Assembly (NCBI RefSeq): GCF_014647895.1
Contig: NZ_BMQB01000002.1
Coordinates: 124,001 to 188,000 of the forward strand
Origin: Pilimelia anulata
Lineage (GTDB): Bacteria; Actinomycetota; Actinomycetes; Mycobacteriales; Micromonosporaceae
DNA: 64,000 bases
Direction: 5' to 3'
The notes below the pieces were generated by a model that saw only the letters and a list, made by a program, of their open reading frames with translations, was not told the DNA's origin and made no database searches. The position numbers were made by a program, and so were the translations under genes. Below, in pieces: positions 37,798 to 46,743 of this stretch (position 1 is its first letter; every line of letters begins with the position of its first letter).

Positions 37798-39705
37798 TTG
37801 AGCGACACCACCGACGTCACGTCGGATGCCCCCCAGGTCGAGGCGGCCGGCACCACGCGGCGGCGGCGGTCCGGTACGGGCCTGTCCGCGATGCTGCTGC
37901 CGGAGCTGCAGAGTATGGCCACGTCGCTCGGCATCTCGGGCACTGCCCGGATGCGCAAGAGCGAGCTGATCGCGGCCATCTCCGAGCGCCAGGGCGGTAC
38001 GCCGCGCCAGCGTGAGGTAGCGGCCGACAGCGGCCGGGAGGCCGTCCGGGCCGAGGTCGCCGCGGAGCCGGCGGCGGAGGCGGCGACCGACGCGCCGGCC
38101 CGCGAGGGCGGCCGCCGGCGGCGCAACCGCGACGAGGCGGGCCGCGCCGACGAGGCCGAGGCCGCCGAGGGCACCCGCCGGACGCGCGAGCGCGGCGACC
38201 GCGACCGCGGCGACCGCACCGAGCGCGACCGCACCGAGCGCGACCGCACCGAGCGCGACCGCAACGACCGCGGGGAGCGCGCCGAGCGCAACGACCGCGA
38301 CCGCAACGAGCGCGGCGACCGGGACCGCAACGAGCGCGACCGCAACGACCGGGATCGCAACGACCGCGACCGCGGGGAGCGCGCCGACCGCGACCGCAAC
38401 GACCGCGATCGCAACGACCGGTCACGCGACCGCGGCGGCGAGCGGGCCGAGCGGGACGACGACGACGAGAACGGCGGCCGGCGCAACCGGCGCAGCCGCT
38501 TCCGCGACCGCCGCGGCCGCCGCGGCGAGCGCGAGGGCGGCGGCAGCGAGCCGCCGGTCGGCGACGAGGACGTGCTCGTCCCGGTCGCCGGCATCATCGA
38601 CGTGCTGGACAACTACGCGTTCGTCCGCACGACCGGCTACCTGTCCGGCGCCAACGACGTGTACGTGGCCATGTCGCAGGTCAAGAAGCACGGCCTGCGC
38701 CGCGGCGACGCGGTCACCGGCGCCGTGCGGGCGACCCGCGACGGCGACAGCAGCAACCGGCGGGACAAGTACAACCCGCTGGTCCGGCTGGACACCATCA
38801 ACGGGATGGAGCCGGAGGAGGCGCGGCGGCGGCCGGAGTTCTACAAGCTGACCCCGCTGTACCCGCAGGAGCGGCTGCGGCTGGAGACCGAGCCGCACGT
38901 GCTCACGACCCGGGTCATCGACCTGACGATGCCGATCGGCAAGGGCCAGCGGGCCCTCATCGTCTCGCCCCCCAAGGCGGGCAAGACGATGGTGCTCCAG
39001 GCGCTCGCCAACGCGATCACCCACAACAACCCGGAGTGCCACCTCATGGTGGTGCTGGTGGACGAGCGGCCCGAAGAGGTCACCGACATGCAGCGCTCGG
39101 TGAAGGGTGAGGTCATCGCCTCCACCTTCGACCGGCCGCCGTCGGACCACACCACGGTCGCCGAGCTGGCGATCGAGCGGGCCAAGCGCCTGGTCGAGCT
39201 GGGGCACGACGTGGTCGTGCTGCTGGACTCGATCACCCGGCTGGGGCGGGCGTACAACCTGGCGGCGCCGGCCAGCGGCCGGATCCTGTCCGGTGGTATC
39301 GACTCCACGGCGCTGTACCCGCCGAAGCGCTTCCTCGGCGCCGCCCGCAACATCGAGAACGGCGGCTCGCTGACCATCCTGGCGACCGCGCTGGTGGAGA
39401 CCGGCTCGGCGATGGACAACGTCATCTTCGAGGAGTTCAAGGGCACGGGCAACGCGGAGCTGAAGCTCGACCGCAAGATCGCGGACAAGCGGATCTTCCC
39501 GGCGATCGACATCCACCCGTCGGGTACGCGCAAGGAGGACATCCTGCTCGCGTCCGACGAGCTGGTGATCATCCACAAGCTCCGGAAGGTGCTGCACTCG
39601 CTGGACTCGCAGGCCGCGCTCGAGCTGCTGCTGGACAAGCTGAAGCAGAGCAAGACCAACATCGAGTTCCTGATGCAGATCGCGAAGACCACGCCGGGGG
39701 AGTAG
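37798..39705 (+). CDS. rho: Transcription termination factor Rho
   Basis: 635 residues from TTG, preceded by GGGAAGGA. The hexameric RNA-dependent ATPase ends transcripts. The N-terminal helix bundle (LPELQSMATSLGISGTARMR) is followed by a ~145-residue insertion (~100-245) rich in Arg, Asp, Asn and Glu (RDRNERDRNDRDRN-type repeats), typical of high-G+C actinobacteria. Then come the RNA-binding cold-shock-like domain (GIIDVLDNYAFVRTTGYL), Walker A PPKAGKT, LVDERPEEVTDM, Walker B VVLLDSITRL and the R-loop/Q-loop region. The dyad after the stop is a terminator. Confidence 0.97.
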   Translation: MSDTTDVTSDAPQVEAAGTTRRRRSGTGLSAMLLPELQSMATSLGISGTARMRKSELIAAISERQGGTPRQREVAADSGREAVRAEVAAEPAAEAATDAPAREGGRRRRNRDEAGRADEAEAAEGTRRTRERGDRDRGDRTERDRTERDRTERDRNDRGERAERNDRDRNERGDRDRNERDRNDRDRNDRDRGERADRDRNDRDRNDRSRDRGGERAERDDDDENGGRRNRRSRFRDRRGRRGEREGGGSEPPVGDEDVLVPVAGIIDVLDNYAFVRTTGYLSGANDVYVAMSQVKKHGLRRGDAVTGAVRATRDGDSSNRRDKYNPLVRLDTINGMEPEEARRRPEFYKLTPLYPQERLRLETEPHVLTTRVIDLTMPIGKGQRALIVSPPKAGKTMVLQALANAITHNNPECHLMVVLVDERPEEVTDMQRSVKGEVIASTFDRPPSDHTTVAELAIERAKRLVELGHDVVVLLDSITRLGRAYNLAAPASGRILSGGIDSTALYPPKRFLGAARNIENGGSLTILATALVETGSAMDNVIFEEFKGTGNAELKLDRKIADKRIFPAIDIHPSGTRKEDILLASDELVIIHKLRKVLHSLDSQAALELLLDKLKQSKTNIEFLMQIAKTTPGE

Positions 39706-39764
39706 CGCCACCGGCCGACCGGGTCGCCGGGCGCGTGCGCCCAGTGATCCAGCATGCTCGATGC

Positions 39765-39802
39765 GGCGGGCGACGGATCGCACTGGCGGTCCGTCGCCCG
39801 CC
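39765..39802 (+). terminator. Hairpin terminator after rho
   Basis: A perfect 13-bp stem GGCGGGCGACGGA / TCCGTCGCCCGCC with a 12-nt loop, followed by TGTTT, 60 nt beyond the rho stop codon. Confidence 0.7.
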
Positions 39803-39869
39803 TGTTTCCGCAGGGTTCAATTGTCCTTACGTCCGGTTTGGCGGTTCTGTGACCTGGCTGCCCGCGTTG

Positions 39870-39897
39870 CTGTGTGTCAAATTTTGCTCGCACACAG
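39870..39897. promoter_or_regulatory. Inverted repeat CTGTGTG-N14-CACACAG before nos
   Basis: Two 7-bp arms flank an A+T-rich centre (TCAAATTTTGCTCG) 20 bp before the nitric oxide synthase start. The 21-bp spacing between arm centres (two helical turns) suits a dimeric regulator. Confidence 0.45.
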
Positions 39898-39916
39898 TTT
39901 CTGTAGGAGGCGGCGC

Positions 39917-41203
39917 ATGAGGGTTCCCGGCTACCGCGACACCCCGCCGCGGCCTTGGGACGCGGCGGCCGACGTCGATCCCGCCGAGGCCGCGGAGTTC
40001 CTGACCCGGTGCTACGCGGAGAACCCCCGGCTCGGCCCGGTGGCGCCCCGGCTCGCGCTCGTCGCCGCGCAGGTCGAGGCCACCGGCACGTACACCCACA
40101 CCCCCGACGAGCTGACGTACGGCGCCCGGCTCGCCTGGCGCAACTCCAGCCGGTGCATCGGCCGGCTGTACTGGCGGAGCCTGATCGTCCTCGACCGGCG
40201 CCGGGCGAGCGCCGCCGACGACATCTTCTCCCTGCTGGTCGAGCACCTGCGGATCGCCGGCGGGCAGGTTCCGGTCCGCGAGCCCGGCCGGAGACGCACC
40301 GGCGGCGACGCCGTCAAGCAGGGCCACATCCGGCCGGTCATCTCGGTCTTCGCGCCGGCGGTACCCGGCCGACCGTATGCGCGGCTGTACAACGAGCAGC
40401 TCATCCGGTACGCCGGCCACCGCACCCCGGAGGGCGTCGCCGGCGACCCCCGGTACATCGAGTTCACCGCCCGGATGCAGGAGTACGGCTGGCAGTCCAC
40501 CGGCAAGCCGTTCGAGGTGCTGCCGCTGGCGGTCGAGACCCCCGCCGAGGGGGTGCGGCTGTTCACCCTGCCGCCGGACGCCGTGCTGGAGGTGCCGATC
40601 CGGCACCCCGAGTACGAGTGGTTCGACGAGCTGCACCTGCGCTGGCACGCCGTCCCCGCGATCGCGAACATGCGGCTCGCGGTCGGCGGCGTGCACTACC
40701 CGCTGGCCCCGTTCAGCGGCTGGTACATGGGCAGCGAGATCGGCGCCCGCAACTTCGCCGACCTGGACCGGTACGACCTGCTGCCCGAGGTCGCCCGCCG
40801 GCTCGGCCTGGACACCTCCCGCGAGTCGACGCTGTGGCGCGACCGCGCCCTGGTCGAGCTGAACCGGGCCGTCCTGTGGTCGTTCGAGTCCGCCGGCGTG
40901 CGGATCGCCGACCACCACACCGAGTCCGACCGGTTCCTCAAGCACGTCGCCAACGAGGAGCGGGCCGGGCGCGGCACCCCCGCCGACTGGACCTGGATCG
41001 TGCCGCCGATCTCCGGCGGCGCGACCAGCGTCTTCCACCGGTACTACGAGGAGGCCGACCAGCGCCCGAACTTCTACCTCGACGCCGAGGCCCGGCACCT
41101 CGGCAAGTACGGCGAGCCGCCGGCCGCCGGCACCGCGACCGCCCCGCGCCCGCGGGCCGCCCGCTGCCCGGTTTCGGCCCACCTGCCCGATCCGGTGCCC
41201 TGA
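39917..41203 (+). CDS. nos: Bacterial nitric oxide synthase oxygenase
   Basis: 428 residues, an oxygenase-only NOS that oxidises L-arginine to NO and citrulline using an unrelated reductase. The heme thiolate is Cys80 in [15 protein letters not shown], and the arginine-binding Glu274 lies in [13 protein letters not shown]; other family blocks are [27 protein letters not shown]-like [11 protein letters not shown] and [17 protein letters not shown] (pterin/substrate side). ATG was chosen because TAGGAGG sits six bases upstream; longer in-frame starts overlap the rho terminator. About 25 extra Pro/Ala-rich residues trail the domain. It has its own leader and terminator between rho and rpmE. No reductase or nitration partner is nearby. 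Confidence 0.95.
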   Translation: MRVPGYRDTPPRPWDAAADVDPAEAAEFLTRCYAENPRLGPVAPRLALVAAQVEATGTYTHTPDELTYGARLAWRNSSRCIGRLYWRSLIVLDRRRASAADDIFSLLVEHLRIAGGQVPVREPGRRRTGGDAVKQGHIRPVISVFAPAVPGRPYARLYNEQLIRYAGHRTPEGVAGDPRYIEFTARMQEYGWQSTGKPFEVLPLAVETPAEGVRLFTLPPDAVLEVPIRHPEYEWFDELHLRWHAVPAIANMRLAVGGVHYPLAPFSGWYMGSEIGARNFADLDRYDLLPEVARRLGLDTSRESTLWRDRALVELNRAVLWSFESAGVRIADHHTESDRFLKHVANEERAGRGTPADWTWIVPPISGGATSVFHRYYEEADQRPNFYLDAEARHLGKYGEPPAAGTATAPRPRAARCPVSAHLPDPVP

Positions 41204-41209
41204 GCGCAG

Positions 41210-41236
41210 CCCGGCCCGGCCCGCCGCCGGGCCGGG
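41210..41236 (+). terminator. Hairpin terminator after nos
   Basis: A perfect 10-bp stem CCCGGCCCGG / CCGGGCCGGG with a 7-nt loop begins seven nt after the stop. Confidence 0.6.
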
Positions 41237-41401
41237 GAATAGCGCCGGTCGCCGGGCGTTGTACCCGGCGGCCCCCGCGGCCGGCCCCCGGGCCGGCCAT
41301 GGCAGACTGGGGGGCCGGCTTCGGTACCGGTTCACGCCGACAACCACCCGCCACGCGAGGGGTGGGGCGACCCGGCGACCACGACGAGAGGACACGCCGA
41401 G

Positions 41402-41629
41402 ATGCGCAAGGGAATCCACCCCGAGTACCGCGACACGACGGTCACCTGCTCCTGCGGGACCACGTTCGTCACCCGCAGCACCGCCCCCGGGGCGAGCATC
41501 CACGCCGAGACGTGCAGCGCCTGCCACCCGTTCTACACGGGCAAGCAGCGGGTGCTCGACACCGCCGGCCGGGTGGCGAAGTTCCAGCAGAAGTACGCCA
41601 AGGTGCAGGCCAAGAAGGCCGGCAAGTAG
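41402..41629 (+). CDS. rpmE: 50S ribosomal protein L31, zinc-binding type
   Basis: 75 residues beginning [20 protein letters not shown]. Four cysteines (Cys16, Cys18 and the pair in [14 protein letters not shown]) form the zinc site of the C+ type, which is replaced by a C- form in zinc starvation in many actinobacteria. The basic tail [10 protein letters not shown] contacts rRNA. ATG follows GAGAGGACACGCCG. It lies in its conserved place before prfA, but separated from rho by nos. Confidence 0.97.
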   Translation: MRKGIHPEYRDTTVTCSCGTTFVTRSTAPGASIHAETCSACHPFYTGKQRVLDTAGRVAKFQQKYAKVQAKKAGK

Positions 41630-41637
41630 CGCGTCCC

Positions 41638-41673
41638 GGCGCCCGCCCACCCGCATCGGGAGGGGCGGGCGCC
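41638..41673 (+). terminator. Strong hairpin after rpmE
   Basis: An 11-bp stem GGCGCCCGCCC / GGGCGGGCGCC encloses a smaller CCCG-CAT-CGGG stem. It starts nine nt after the rpmE stop and may terminate or attenuate reading into prfA. Confidence 0.6.
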
Positions 41674-41748
41674 GTTCGCTGTTCCCGGCCGGTACGGCCG
41701 AACCCCCGCCGGCAGCGGCCGGCGAACCGCGGCGCGGAGGTGGCCAGC

Positions 41749-41790
41749 ATGAGCGAGCGGACCCGGACCCGGCCGGCGGTGCGCCGGTGA
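41749..41790 (+). CDS. 13-residue leader ORF coupled to prfA
   Basis: [13 protein letters not shown] followed by TGA. GGAGG lies eight bases before the ATG, a better ribosome site than prfA itself has. Its stop TGA overlaps the GTG start of prfA (GTGA), so ribosomes that finish the peptide can reinitiate on prfA. The high Arg content is striking. It may be a translational control peptide; its expression is inferred, not shown. Confidence 0.45.
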   Translation: MSERTRTRPAVRR

Positions 41791-42878
41791 GCGGCGCGCA
41801 GCGGCTCGACGCCCTGCTGGCCGAGTACGCCGACCTGGAGCGCCGGTTCGCCGACCCGGCCACCCACGCCGACCCGGCCACCGCCCGCCGGGTGGGCCGC
41901 CGGTTCGCCGAGCTGACCCCGATCCACAGGGCCGCCGCCGAGCTGGCGGACGCCCGGGCGGACCTGGCCGCCGCCCGCGAGCTGGCCGCCGAGGACGCCG
42001 CGTTCGGCACCGAGGCCGACGCGCTCGCCGCCGGCCTGCCGGCGCTGGAGGAGCGGCTGGCCGAGCTGCTGATCCCGCGCGACCCGGACGACGCCAAGGA
42101 CGTCCTGATCGAGATCAAGGCCGGCGAGGGCGGCGAGGAGTCGGCGCTGTTCGCCGGCGACCTGCTGCGCATGTTCACCCGGTACGCGGAGCGGCGCGGC
42201 TGGACCACCGAGATCATCGACGCGCAGGACTCCGACCTCGGCGGCATCAAGGACGTCCAGCTCGCCGTCAAGAGCAAGGGCACGCCCGAGGCCGGGCACG
42301 GCGTGTGGTCCCGGCTCAAGTGGGAGGGCGGCGTGCACCGGGTGCAGCGGGTGCCCGCCACCGAGTCGCAGGGCCGCATCCACACCAGCGCCGCCGGCGT
42401 CCTCGTGCTGCCGGAGGCCGAGGAGGTCGACCTCACGATCGACCCGAACGACCTGCGGATCGACGTGTTCCGCTCGTCCGGCCCCGGCGGGCAGTCGGTC
42501 AACACCACCGACTCGGCCGTCCGGATCACCCACCTGCCGACCGGCGTGGTGGTGTCCTGCCAGAACGAGAAGAGCCAGCTCCAGAACCGCGAGCAGGCCA
42601 TGCGCATCCTGCGCGCGCGGCTGCTCGCGGTCGCCCAGGAGCAGGCGGACGCCGCGGCCTCCGACGCCCGCCGCTCGCAGGTGCGCACGGTGGACCGGTC
42701 GGAGCGGATCCGGACGTACAACTTCCCGCAGAACCGGATCACCGACCACCGGATCGGGTACACGGCGTACAACCTGGACCTGGCGCTCGACGGCGACCTG
42801 GACGGGGTGCTCGACGCGCTCGCCGTGGCCGACCGCGCGGCCCGGCTCGCCGGCGAGGACACCCCGGCCCGGCGCTAG
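41787..42878 (+). CDS. prfA: Peptide chain release factor 1
   Basis: 363 residues. RF1 reads UAA and UAG and releases the peptide through the GGQ loop at 234-236 ([16 protein letters not shown]); the glutamine is methylated by PrmC, encoded further down. Other family blocks are [19 protein letters not shown], the anticodon region [20 protein letters not shown], and [20 protein letters not shown] with [11 protein letters not shown] overlaps the stop of a 13-codon ORF. prmC follows only after two inserted minus-strand genes. Confidence 0.97.
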   Translation: MSGAQRLDALLAEYADLERRFADPATHADPATARRVGRRFAELTPIHRAAAELADARADLAAARELAAEDAAFGTEADALAAGLPALEERLAELLIPRDPDDAKDVLIEIKAGEGGEESALFAGDLLRMFTRYAERRGWTTEIIDAQDSDLGGIKDVQLAVKSKGTPEAGHGVWSRLKWEGGVHRVQRVPATESQGRIHTSAAGVLVLPEAEEVDLTIDPNDLRIDVFRSSGPGGQSVNTTDSAVRITHLPTGVVVSCQNEKSQLQNREQAMRILRARLLAVAQEQADAAASDARRSQVRTVDRSERIRTYNFPQNRITDHRIGYTAYNLDLALDGDLDGVLDALAVADRAARLAGEDTPARR

Positions 42879-42890
42879 CCCGCCCCGGGG

Positions 42891-43349
42891 CTACGGCCGC
42901 CAGCGCTGGAAGTTGCCGCCGTTGCAGGCGAGCGTGTACACCGCGCCGTCGGTGTTGCTGTCCAGGCAGAAGCCGGTGGCCACGTTGGCCAGCTCCTCGC
43001 CGAACGCGTGCTGCCGCACGTCCCACTCCTGGTACGAGCCGCCGTTGCAGGGCAGCGTGTAGACCGCGCGGGCGGCATTGCTGTCCAGGCAGCGCCGGGT
43101 CTCGGCGTTGACGAACCTGGTCCCGAACCGGCCGCCGACCCGGCTCCACTGCTGGTACCGGCCGCCGTTGCAGCCCAGCGTGTACACGTGGCCGGCGTGG
43201 TTGCCGTCCAGGCAGAGCAGGGTCGCGGTGTTCCGCATCGTGCCGGCGGCCGCGGTCGCCGGGCGCGGCGCCGCGGGCGCCGGGGCGCCGGCGGCCAGGG
43301 CGAGCGGCGCGCCGGCCAGGGCGGCGATGAGGACAGTGGTGCTGCGCAT
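42891..43349 (-). CDS. Secreted ricin B-type lectin domain protein
   Basis: 152 residues: a signal peptide ([23 protein letters not shown]) and one beta-trefoil of three repeats, each with CLD(G/S)N and a QxW-type end: YQQWSRVG, YQEWDVRQ and FQRWRP. Paired cysteines per repeat (LLCLDGN...LGCNGG) may form disulfides. Such domains bind galactose- or xylose-containing glycans; as no enzyme is attached, it may serve as a free carbohydrate-binding protein. It is convergent with prfA (12 bp gap) and lies downstream of the diguanylate cyclase gene's strand. Confidence 0.88.
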   Translation of the reverse strand: MRSTTVLIAALAGAPLALAAGAPAPAAPRPATAAAGTMRNTATLLCLDGNHAGHVYTLGCNGGRYQQWSRVGGRFGTRFVNAETRRCLDSNAARAVYTLPCNGGSYQEWDVRQHAFGEELANVATGFCLDSNTDGAVYTLACNGGNFQRWRP

Positions 43350-43461
43350 CGGTGGAACCCCCGTGTGTCGGTACCGGTCCCGGCCGTCGGGCGACCGCCG
43401 GGCTGCGGTGTCGCGCCCGCGGGATACCCGGACTCGGCGGTCGGAACCCTCGCCCGCGGCG

Positions 43462-45048
43462 TCAGCCGTCGCCGGCCACCCGACTGAGTGTCGGCAGGCC
43501 GCGCACCGCCGCCCGCGGGCGCGGGCGGTTCTTCGCCCGCAGCATCGCCCGGTCGGCGGTCTCGAACGCGGCGACGATCGCCGCCGGCAGCGCGCCCACG
43601 TCGTCCGCGGCGACCTCCGCCCAGCCGACCGTCACCCCGACCGGCGTACCGGGGACCAGCGCCGCCCAGTCCTCCGCCGCGACGCCGGCGGTGATCCGGT
43701 CGTGCAGCAGCGCGGTGTCCCGGCCGGCGTCGCCGGGCAGGACGACGACGAACTCGTCCCCGCCGTACCGGGCCACGAAGTCGCCCGACCCCATCACCCG
43801 GGCGAGCACCGCGGCGATCCGCTGGAGCACCAGGTCGCCGGAGAGGTGGCCGTGCACGGTGTTGACGTTCTTGAAGCCGTCCAGGTCGCACACGCCGATC
43901 ACCGGGCGGCCGCCGCGGTTGATCATGCCGGCGACGTGCCGCTCCAGGTGCCGGCGGTTCGGCAGGCCGGTCAGCGGGTCGGTCAGCGCCTCGTCGGCGT
44001 ACCGGGCGACGGTGTGCCGCAGCTCCTCGTGCGCGAGCCGGGCGGCGATGCCCTCGACGTACACGTCCTGCTGCGCGGCGATCCGCTCGGTGACGATCCG
44101 GAACGCCGCCCGGTCGGCCCGGTGCGCGGCCGCGTGGTCGCCGGCGCGCTGGTTGGCGAGGCTGCGCAGGCGCAGCGGCTCCGGCGCGCCGAGCACCGTG
44201 CGCTCGGGCAGGCTGTCCAGCCGGGTCAGCGCCTCGATCGGGAAGCCGGAGTTGATCGCCAGGCAGACCTCGCCGAGCTGCCGGATCTCCCGGGCCATCG
44301 GCGTCGGCCCGCCCGAGGCCAGCAGCGCCCCGGCGTCGAGCGAGGACGGTCCGCCGAGCACGGCCAGCCGGGCCAGCGCGTAGCCGTACCCCGTCCGGCC
44401 GCTCGGCCGCAGCAGCGCGATCCCGCCGCGCTGGCGCAGCGCGGCCAGCTCACCGGCCAGGTCGGACAGGATGCGCAGGCAGCCGTCGGTGTCGCCGCGG
44501 TGGTCCAGGGCCAGCGCGCCGCGCAGCCGGATGCCGGGCGCGGCCAGCGTCTCCATCGGCACCCCGACCAGCGCGCCGAACTCGCGCGCCTTGGCGATCG
44601 CGCTGAGCGCGTGCCGGTGGAAGCCGTGGTGCGAGTACGCCACCGCCAGGTCGTGCCACGCCGCCGCGGTGTCGACGTCGATGTCGGTGATCCGGTTCAG
44701 GAAGCGGGCGCCGTGCACGAGGTGGGTCACGGCCCGCTCGAACAGCCCGTGCGGGAACACCGTGACCGACGCCAGGGCATGCAGGTGGCCGTGCAGGTAC
44801 GGGTCGTCGACCTCGCCGGCGGCGGCGAGCGCCGCCTCGGTGGCCTCCCGGTACGCCCCGGTCCGGCCGAGGTGGTACAGGATCGCCAGCCGCTGCACCA
44901 GCGCGTCGGCCCTGGCCCGCGGGTCGGCGGTGGCGGCGAGCACCCGGTCCACGACGAGGCACGCCTCGGCGGCCCGGCCGTCGATCTGCAACCGGCGCGC
45001 CTCGGCGAGCGCGCCGGCCTGGTCCCGCACCCGGTCCAGCCAGCCCAC
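43462..45048 (-). CDS. Diguanylate cyclase with N-terminal TPR-like repeats
   Basis: 528 residues. About 350 residues of helical repeats (ARADALVQRLAILYHLGRTG, AWHDLAVAYSHHGFHRHALS) resemble a TPR scaffold, followed by a coiled linker and a GGDEF domain starting EALTDPLTGLPNRRHLERH, with the active site RYGGDEFVVVLPG. The conserved substrate-binding segment CDLDGFKNVNTVHGHLSGD is complete, so c-di-GMP synthesis is expected; no RxxD inhibitory site is obvious just before GGDEF. It is cytoplasmic, with no membrane helix. GTG follows AAGGAGG. It diverges from prmC. Confidence 0.9.
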   Translation of the reverse strand: MGWLDRVRDQAGALAEARRLQIDGRAAEACLVVDRVLAATADPRARADALVQRLAILYHLGRTGAYREATEAALAAAGEVDDPYLHGHLHALASVTVFPHGLFERAVTHLVHGARFLNRITDIDVDTAAAWHDLAVAYSHHGFHRHALSAIAKAREFGALVGVPMETLAAPGIRLRGALALDHRGDTDGCLRILSDLAGELAALRQRGGIALLRPSGRTGYGYALARLAVLGGPSSLDAGALLASGGPTPMAREIRQLGEVCLAINSGFPIEALTRLDSLPERTVLGAPEPLRLRSLANQRAGDHAAAHRADRAAFRIVTERIAAQQDVYVEGIAARLAHEELRHTVARYADEALTDPLTGLPNRRHLERHVAGMINRGGRPVIGVCDLDGFKNVNTVHGHLSGDLVLQRIAAVLARVMGSGDFVARYGGDEFVVVLPGDAGRDTALLHDRITAGVAAEDWAALVPGTPVGVTVGWAEVAADDVGALPAAIVAAFETADRAMLRAKNRPRPRAAVRGLPTLSRVAGDG

Positions 45049-45160
45049 TCCGCCTCCTTCGCGACGCGCCCGCCGCCGGTGCGCGGCGCCGGCCGCGGTG
45101 GTCACCGCCGGGAGCCGGGCCCGCCGGCCGGGCGGCCCACCCGGCGGGCATGATTATCCG

Positions 45161-46081
45161 GTGCCCCGCCACACTGAACAGCCCACCGAAGGTACAGAAC
45201 CACTCAGCGTGGTGATCGCACAAGCGGTGCGGGTGCTCTCCGCCGCCGGTGTGCCGTCGCCCAGAGTGGACGCCGAGCTACTGGCAGCTTACGTCCTCGG
45301 AACGCCCCGTGGGCGGCTGCATACTCTGGATGGCGTGCCGTCCGTCACTGCGGCCGCACTGGCCGCGCTGGTCGCGGCCCGCGCGGCCGGTGCGCCGGTG
45401 CAGCACCTGACCGGCAGCGGGCCGTTCCGCCACCTGGACCTCGCGGTCGGCCCCGGCGTGTTCATCCCCCGCCCGGAGACCGAGCTGCTGGTGGACTGGG
45501 GGATCGCCGCGCTCGCCGACGCCGCCGACCCGGTCGTGCTGGACCTGTGCGCCGGCTCCGGCGCGATCGCCCTCGCGGTGGCGCAGGAGGTGCCGGCCGC
45601 CCGGGTGTACGCCGTGGAGCGGGACCCGGCCGCGCTGGCCTGGCTGCGCCGCAACGCCGCCGCCCGGGCCGCGGCCGGCGACCGGCCGATCACGATCGTG
45701 GCCGGCGACGTCACCGACCCGGGGCTGGCCGCGGCGCTGCCGGCCGCCGTCGACCTGGTGCTGACCAACCCGCCGTACGTGCCGGCGGCCACCCCCGTAC
45801 CGCCGGACGTGCGCCGCGACCCGGCGGCGGCGGTGTTCGGCGGCCCGGACGGCCTCGCGGTGATCCGGCCGCTGGCCGCGCTCGCCGCGGCCGTGCTGCG
45901 GCCGGGCGGCGGGCTGGCCGTCGAGCACGACGAGACCGGGGCCGCGGCGGTCGCCGCGCTGCTCGCCGCCGACTTCCTCGGCGTCGCGGGCCATGCCGAC
46001 CTGGCCGGACGGCCACGGTTCACGACCGGGTGGCGGACGGATGGTGGGGACGCGGCCGGACGTGGGAGAGTGGTCGGGTGA
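45161..46081 (+). CDS. prmC: Peptide chain release factor N5-glutamine methyltransferase
   Basis: 306 residues. PrmC methylates the GGQ glutamine of RF1 and RF2 with S-adenosylmethionine. It has the N-terminal helical domain (AAYVLGTPRGRL), PGVFIPRPETELLVDW, the SAM motif VLDLCAGSGAIALAVAQ and the catalytic NPPY motif at 203-206. The GTG has no ribosome site; CATGAT six bases upstream may be the -10 of a leaderless transcript, with lower certainty than for argS. The stop overlaps tsaC (GTGA). Confidence 0.95.
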   Translation: MPRHTEQPTEGTEPLSVVIAQAVRVLSAAGVPSPRVDAELLAAYVLGTPRGRLHTLDGVPSVTAAALAALVAARAAGAPVQHLTGSGPFRHLDLAVGPGVFIPRPETELLVDWGIAALADAADPVVLDLCAGSGAIALAVAQEVPAARVYAVERDPAALAWLRRNAAARAAAGDRPITIVAGDVTDPGLAAALPAAVDLVLTNPPYVPAATPVPPDVRRDPAAAVFGGPDGLAVIRPLAALAAAVLRPGGGLAVEHDETGAAAVAALLAADFLGVAGHADLAGRPRFTTGWRTDGGDAAGRGRVVG

Positions 46082-46743
46082 CCTTTTACGACTGTCGGAC
46101 CGCGCGCGAGCGGGATCGCGCGCTCGAGGCCGCGGTCGAGGCCGTCCGCCTCGGCGAGCTGGTGGTCCTGCCGACCGACACGGTGTACGGCGTCGGCGTG
46201 GACGCGTTCCGCCCCGACGCGGTCACCCGGCTGCTGGAGGCCAAGGGGCGCGGCCGGCAGATGCCCCCGCCGGTGCTGGTCGGCTCGAAGGACACCCTCG
46301 ACGGTCTGGTGTACAGCCTGCCGCCGGCCGCGCGCGACCTGGTCGACGCGTTCTGGCCGGGCGCGCTGACGCTCGTGGTCACGCACGCCCCCTCGCTGAA
46401 GTGGGACCTCGGCGACACCGACGGCACGGTCGCCGTCCGGATGCCGCTGCACCCGGTCGCGCTGGAGCTGCTCGCGCGCACCGGCCCGATGGCCGTCACC
46501 TCGGCGAACCGCACCGGCGAACCCGCCGCGAACACCGCGGAGGAGGCGCACGAGCAGCTCGGCGCCAGCGTCCGGGTGTACCTGGAGGCCGGCGCGGTGG
46601 CCTCGGTCGGGCCCGGCCCGGCGCTGCCCAGCACCATCGTCGACCTCACCGACGACATCCCCCGGGTGCTGCGGGCGGGCGCGATCCCGCCGGCGGCGCT
46701 CCGCGAGGTCGTACCGGACCTCGCCGAATCCGAGGAAGATTGA
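46078..46743 (+). CDS. tsaC: Threonylcarbamoyl-AMP synthase (Sua5/YrdC/TsaC)
   Basis: 221 residues. It makes threonylcarbamoyl-AMP from threonine, bicarbonate and ATP for the t6A37 modification of tRNAs reading ANN codons. The YrdC fold is clear: GELVVLPTDTVYGVGVDAF, EAKGRGRQMPPPVLV (the K-R-x pattern of the active site), FWPGALTLVV, VRMPLHP and VTSANRTGEPAA. It overlaps prmC at its start (GTGA) and the phosphatase at its end (TGATG), so the three genes are coupled. Confidence 0.96.
   Translation: MTFYDCRTARERDRALEAAVEAVRLGELVVLPTDTVYGVGVDAFRPDAVTRLLEAKGRGRQMPPPVLVGSKDTLDGLVYSLPPAARDLVDAFWPGALTLVVTHAPSLKWDLGDTDGTVAVRMPLHPVALELLARTGPMAVTSANRTGEPAANTAEEAHEQLGASVRVYLEAGAVASVGPGPALPSTIVDLTDDIPRVLRAGAIPPAALREVVPDLAESEED

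Noticed and set aside
37478..37798. Possible small gene in the rho leader (minus strand) or an N-terminal extension of Rho from 37414
   Set aside because: Neither has good codon bias. GGGAAGGA before TTG at 37798 and the family N-terminus SDTTDVTSD mark the real start.
38200..38430. Tandem DNA repeat array
   Set aside because: The repeated GACCGCAACGA-type units encode the known low-complexity RDRN-rich insertion of actinobacterial Rho, so this is protein-level low complexity rather than a separate element.
39761..39916. A longer nitric oxide synthase starting at 39761
   Set aside because: It would begin inside the rho terminator hairpin and add 52 residues unlike the family; TAGGAGG before 39917 is decisive.
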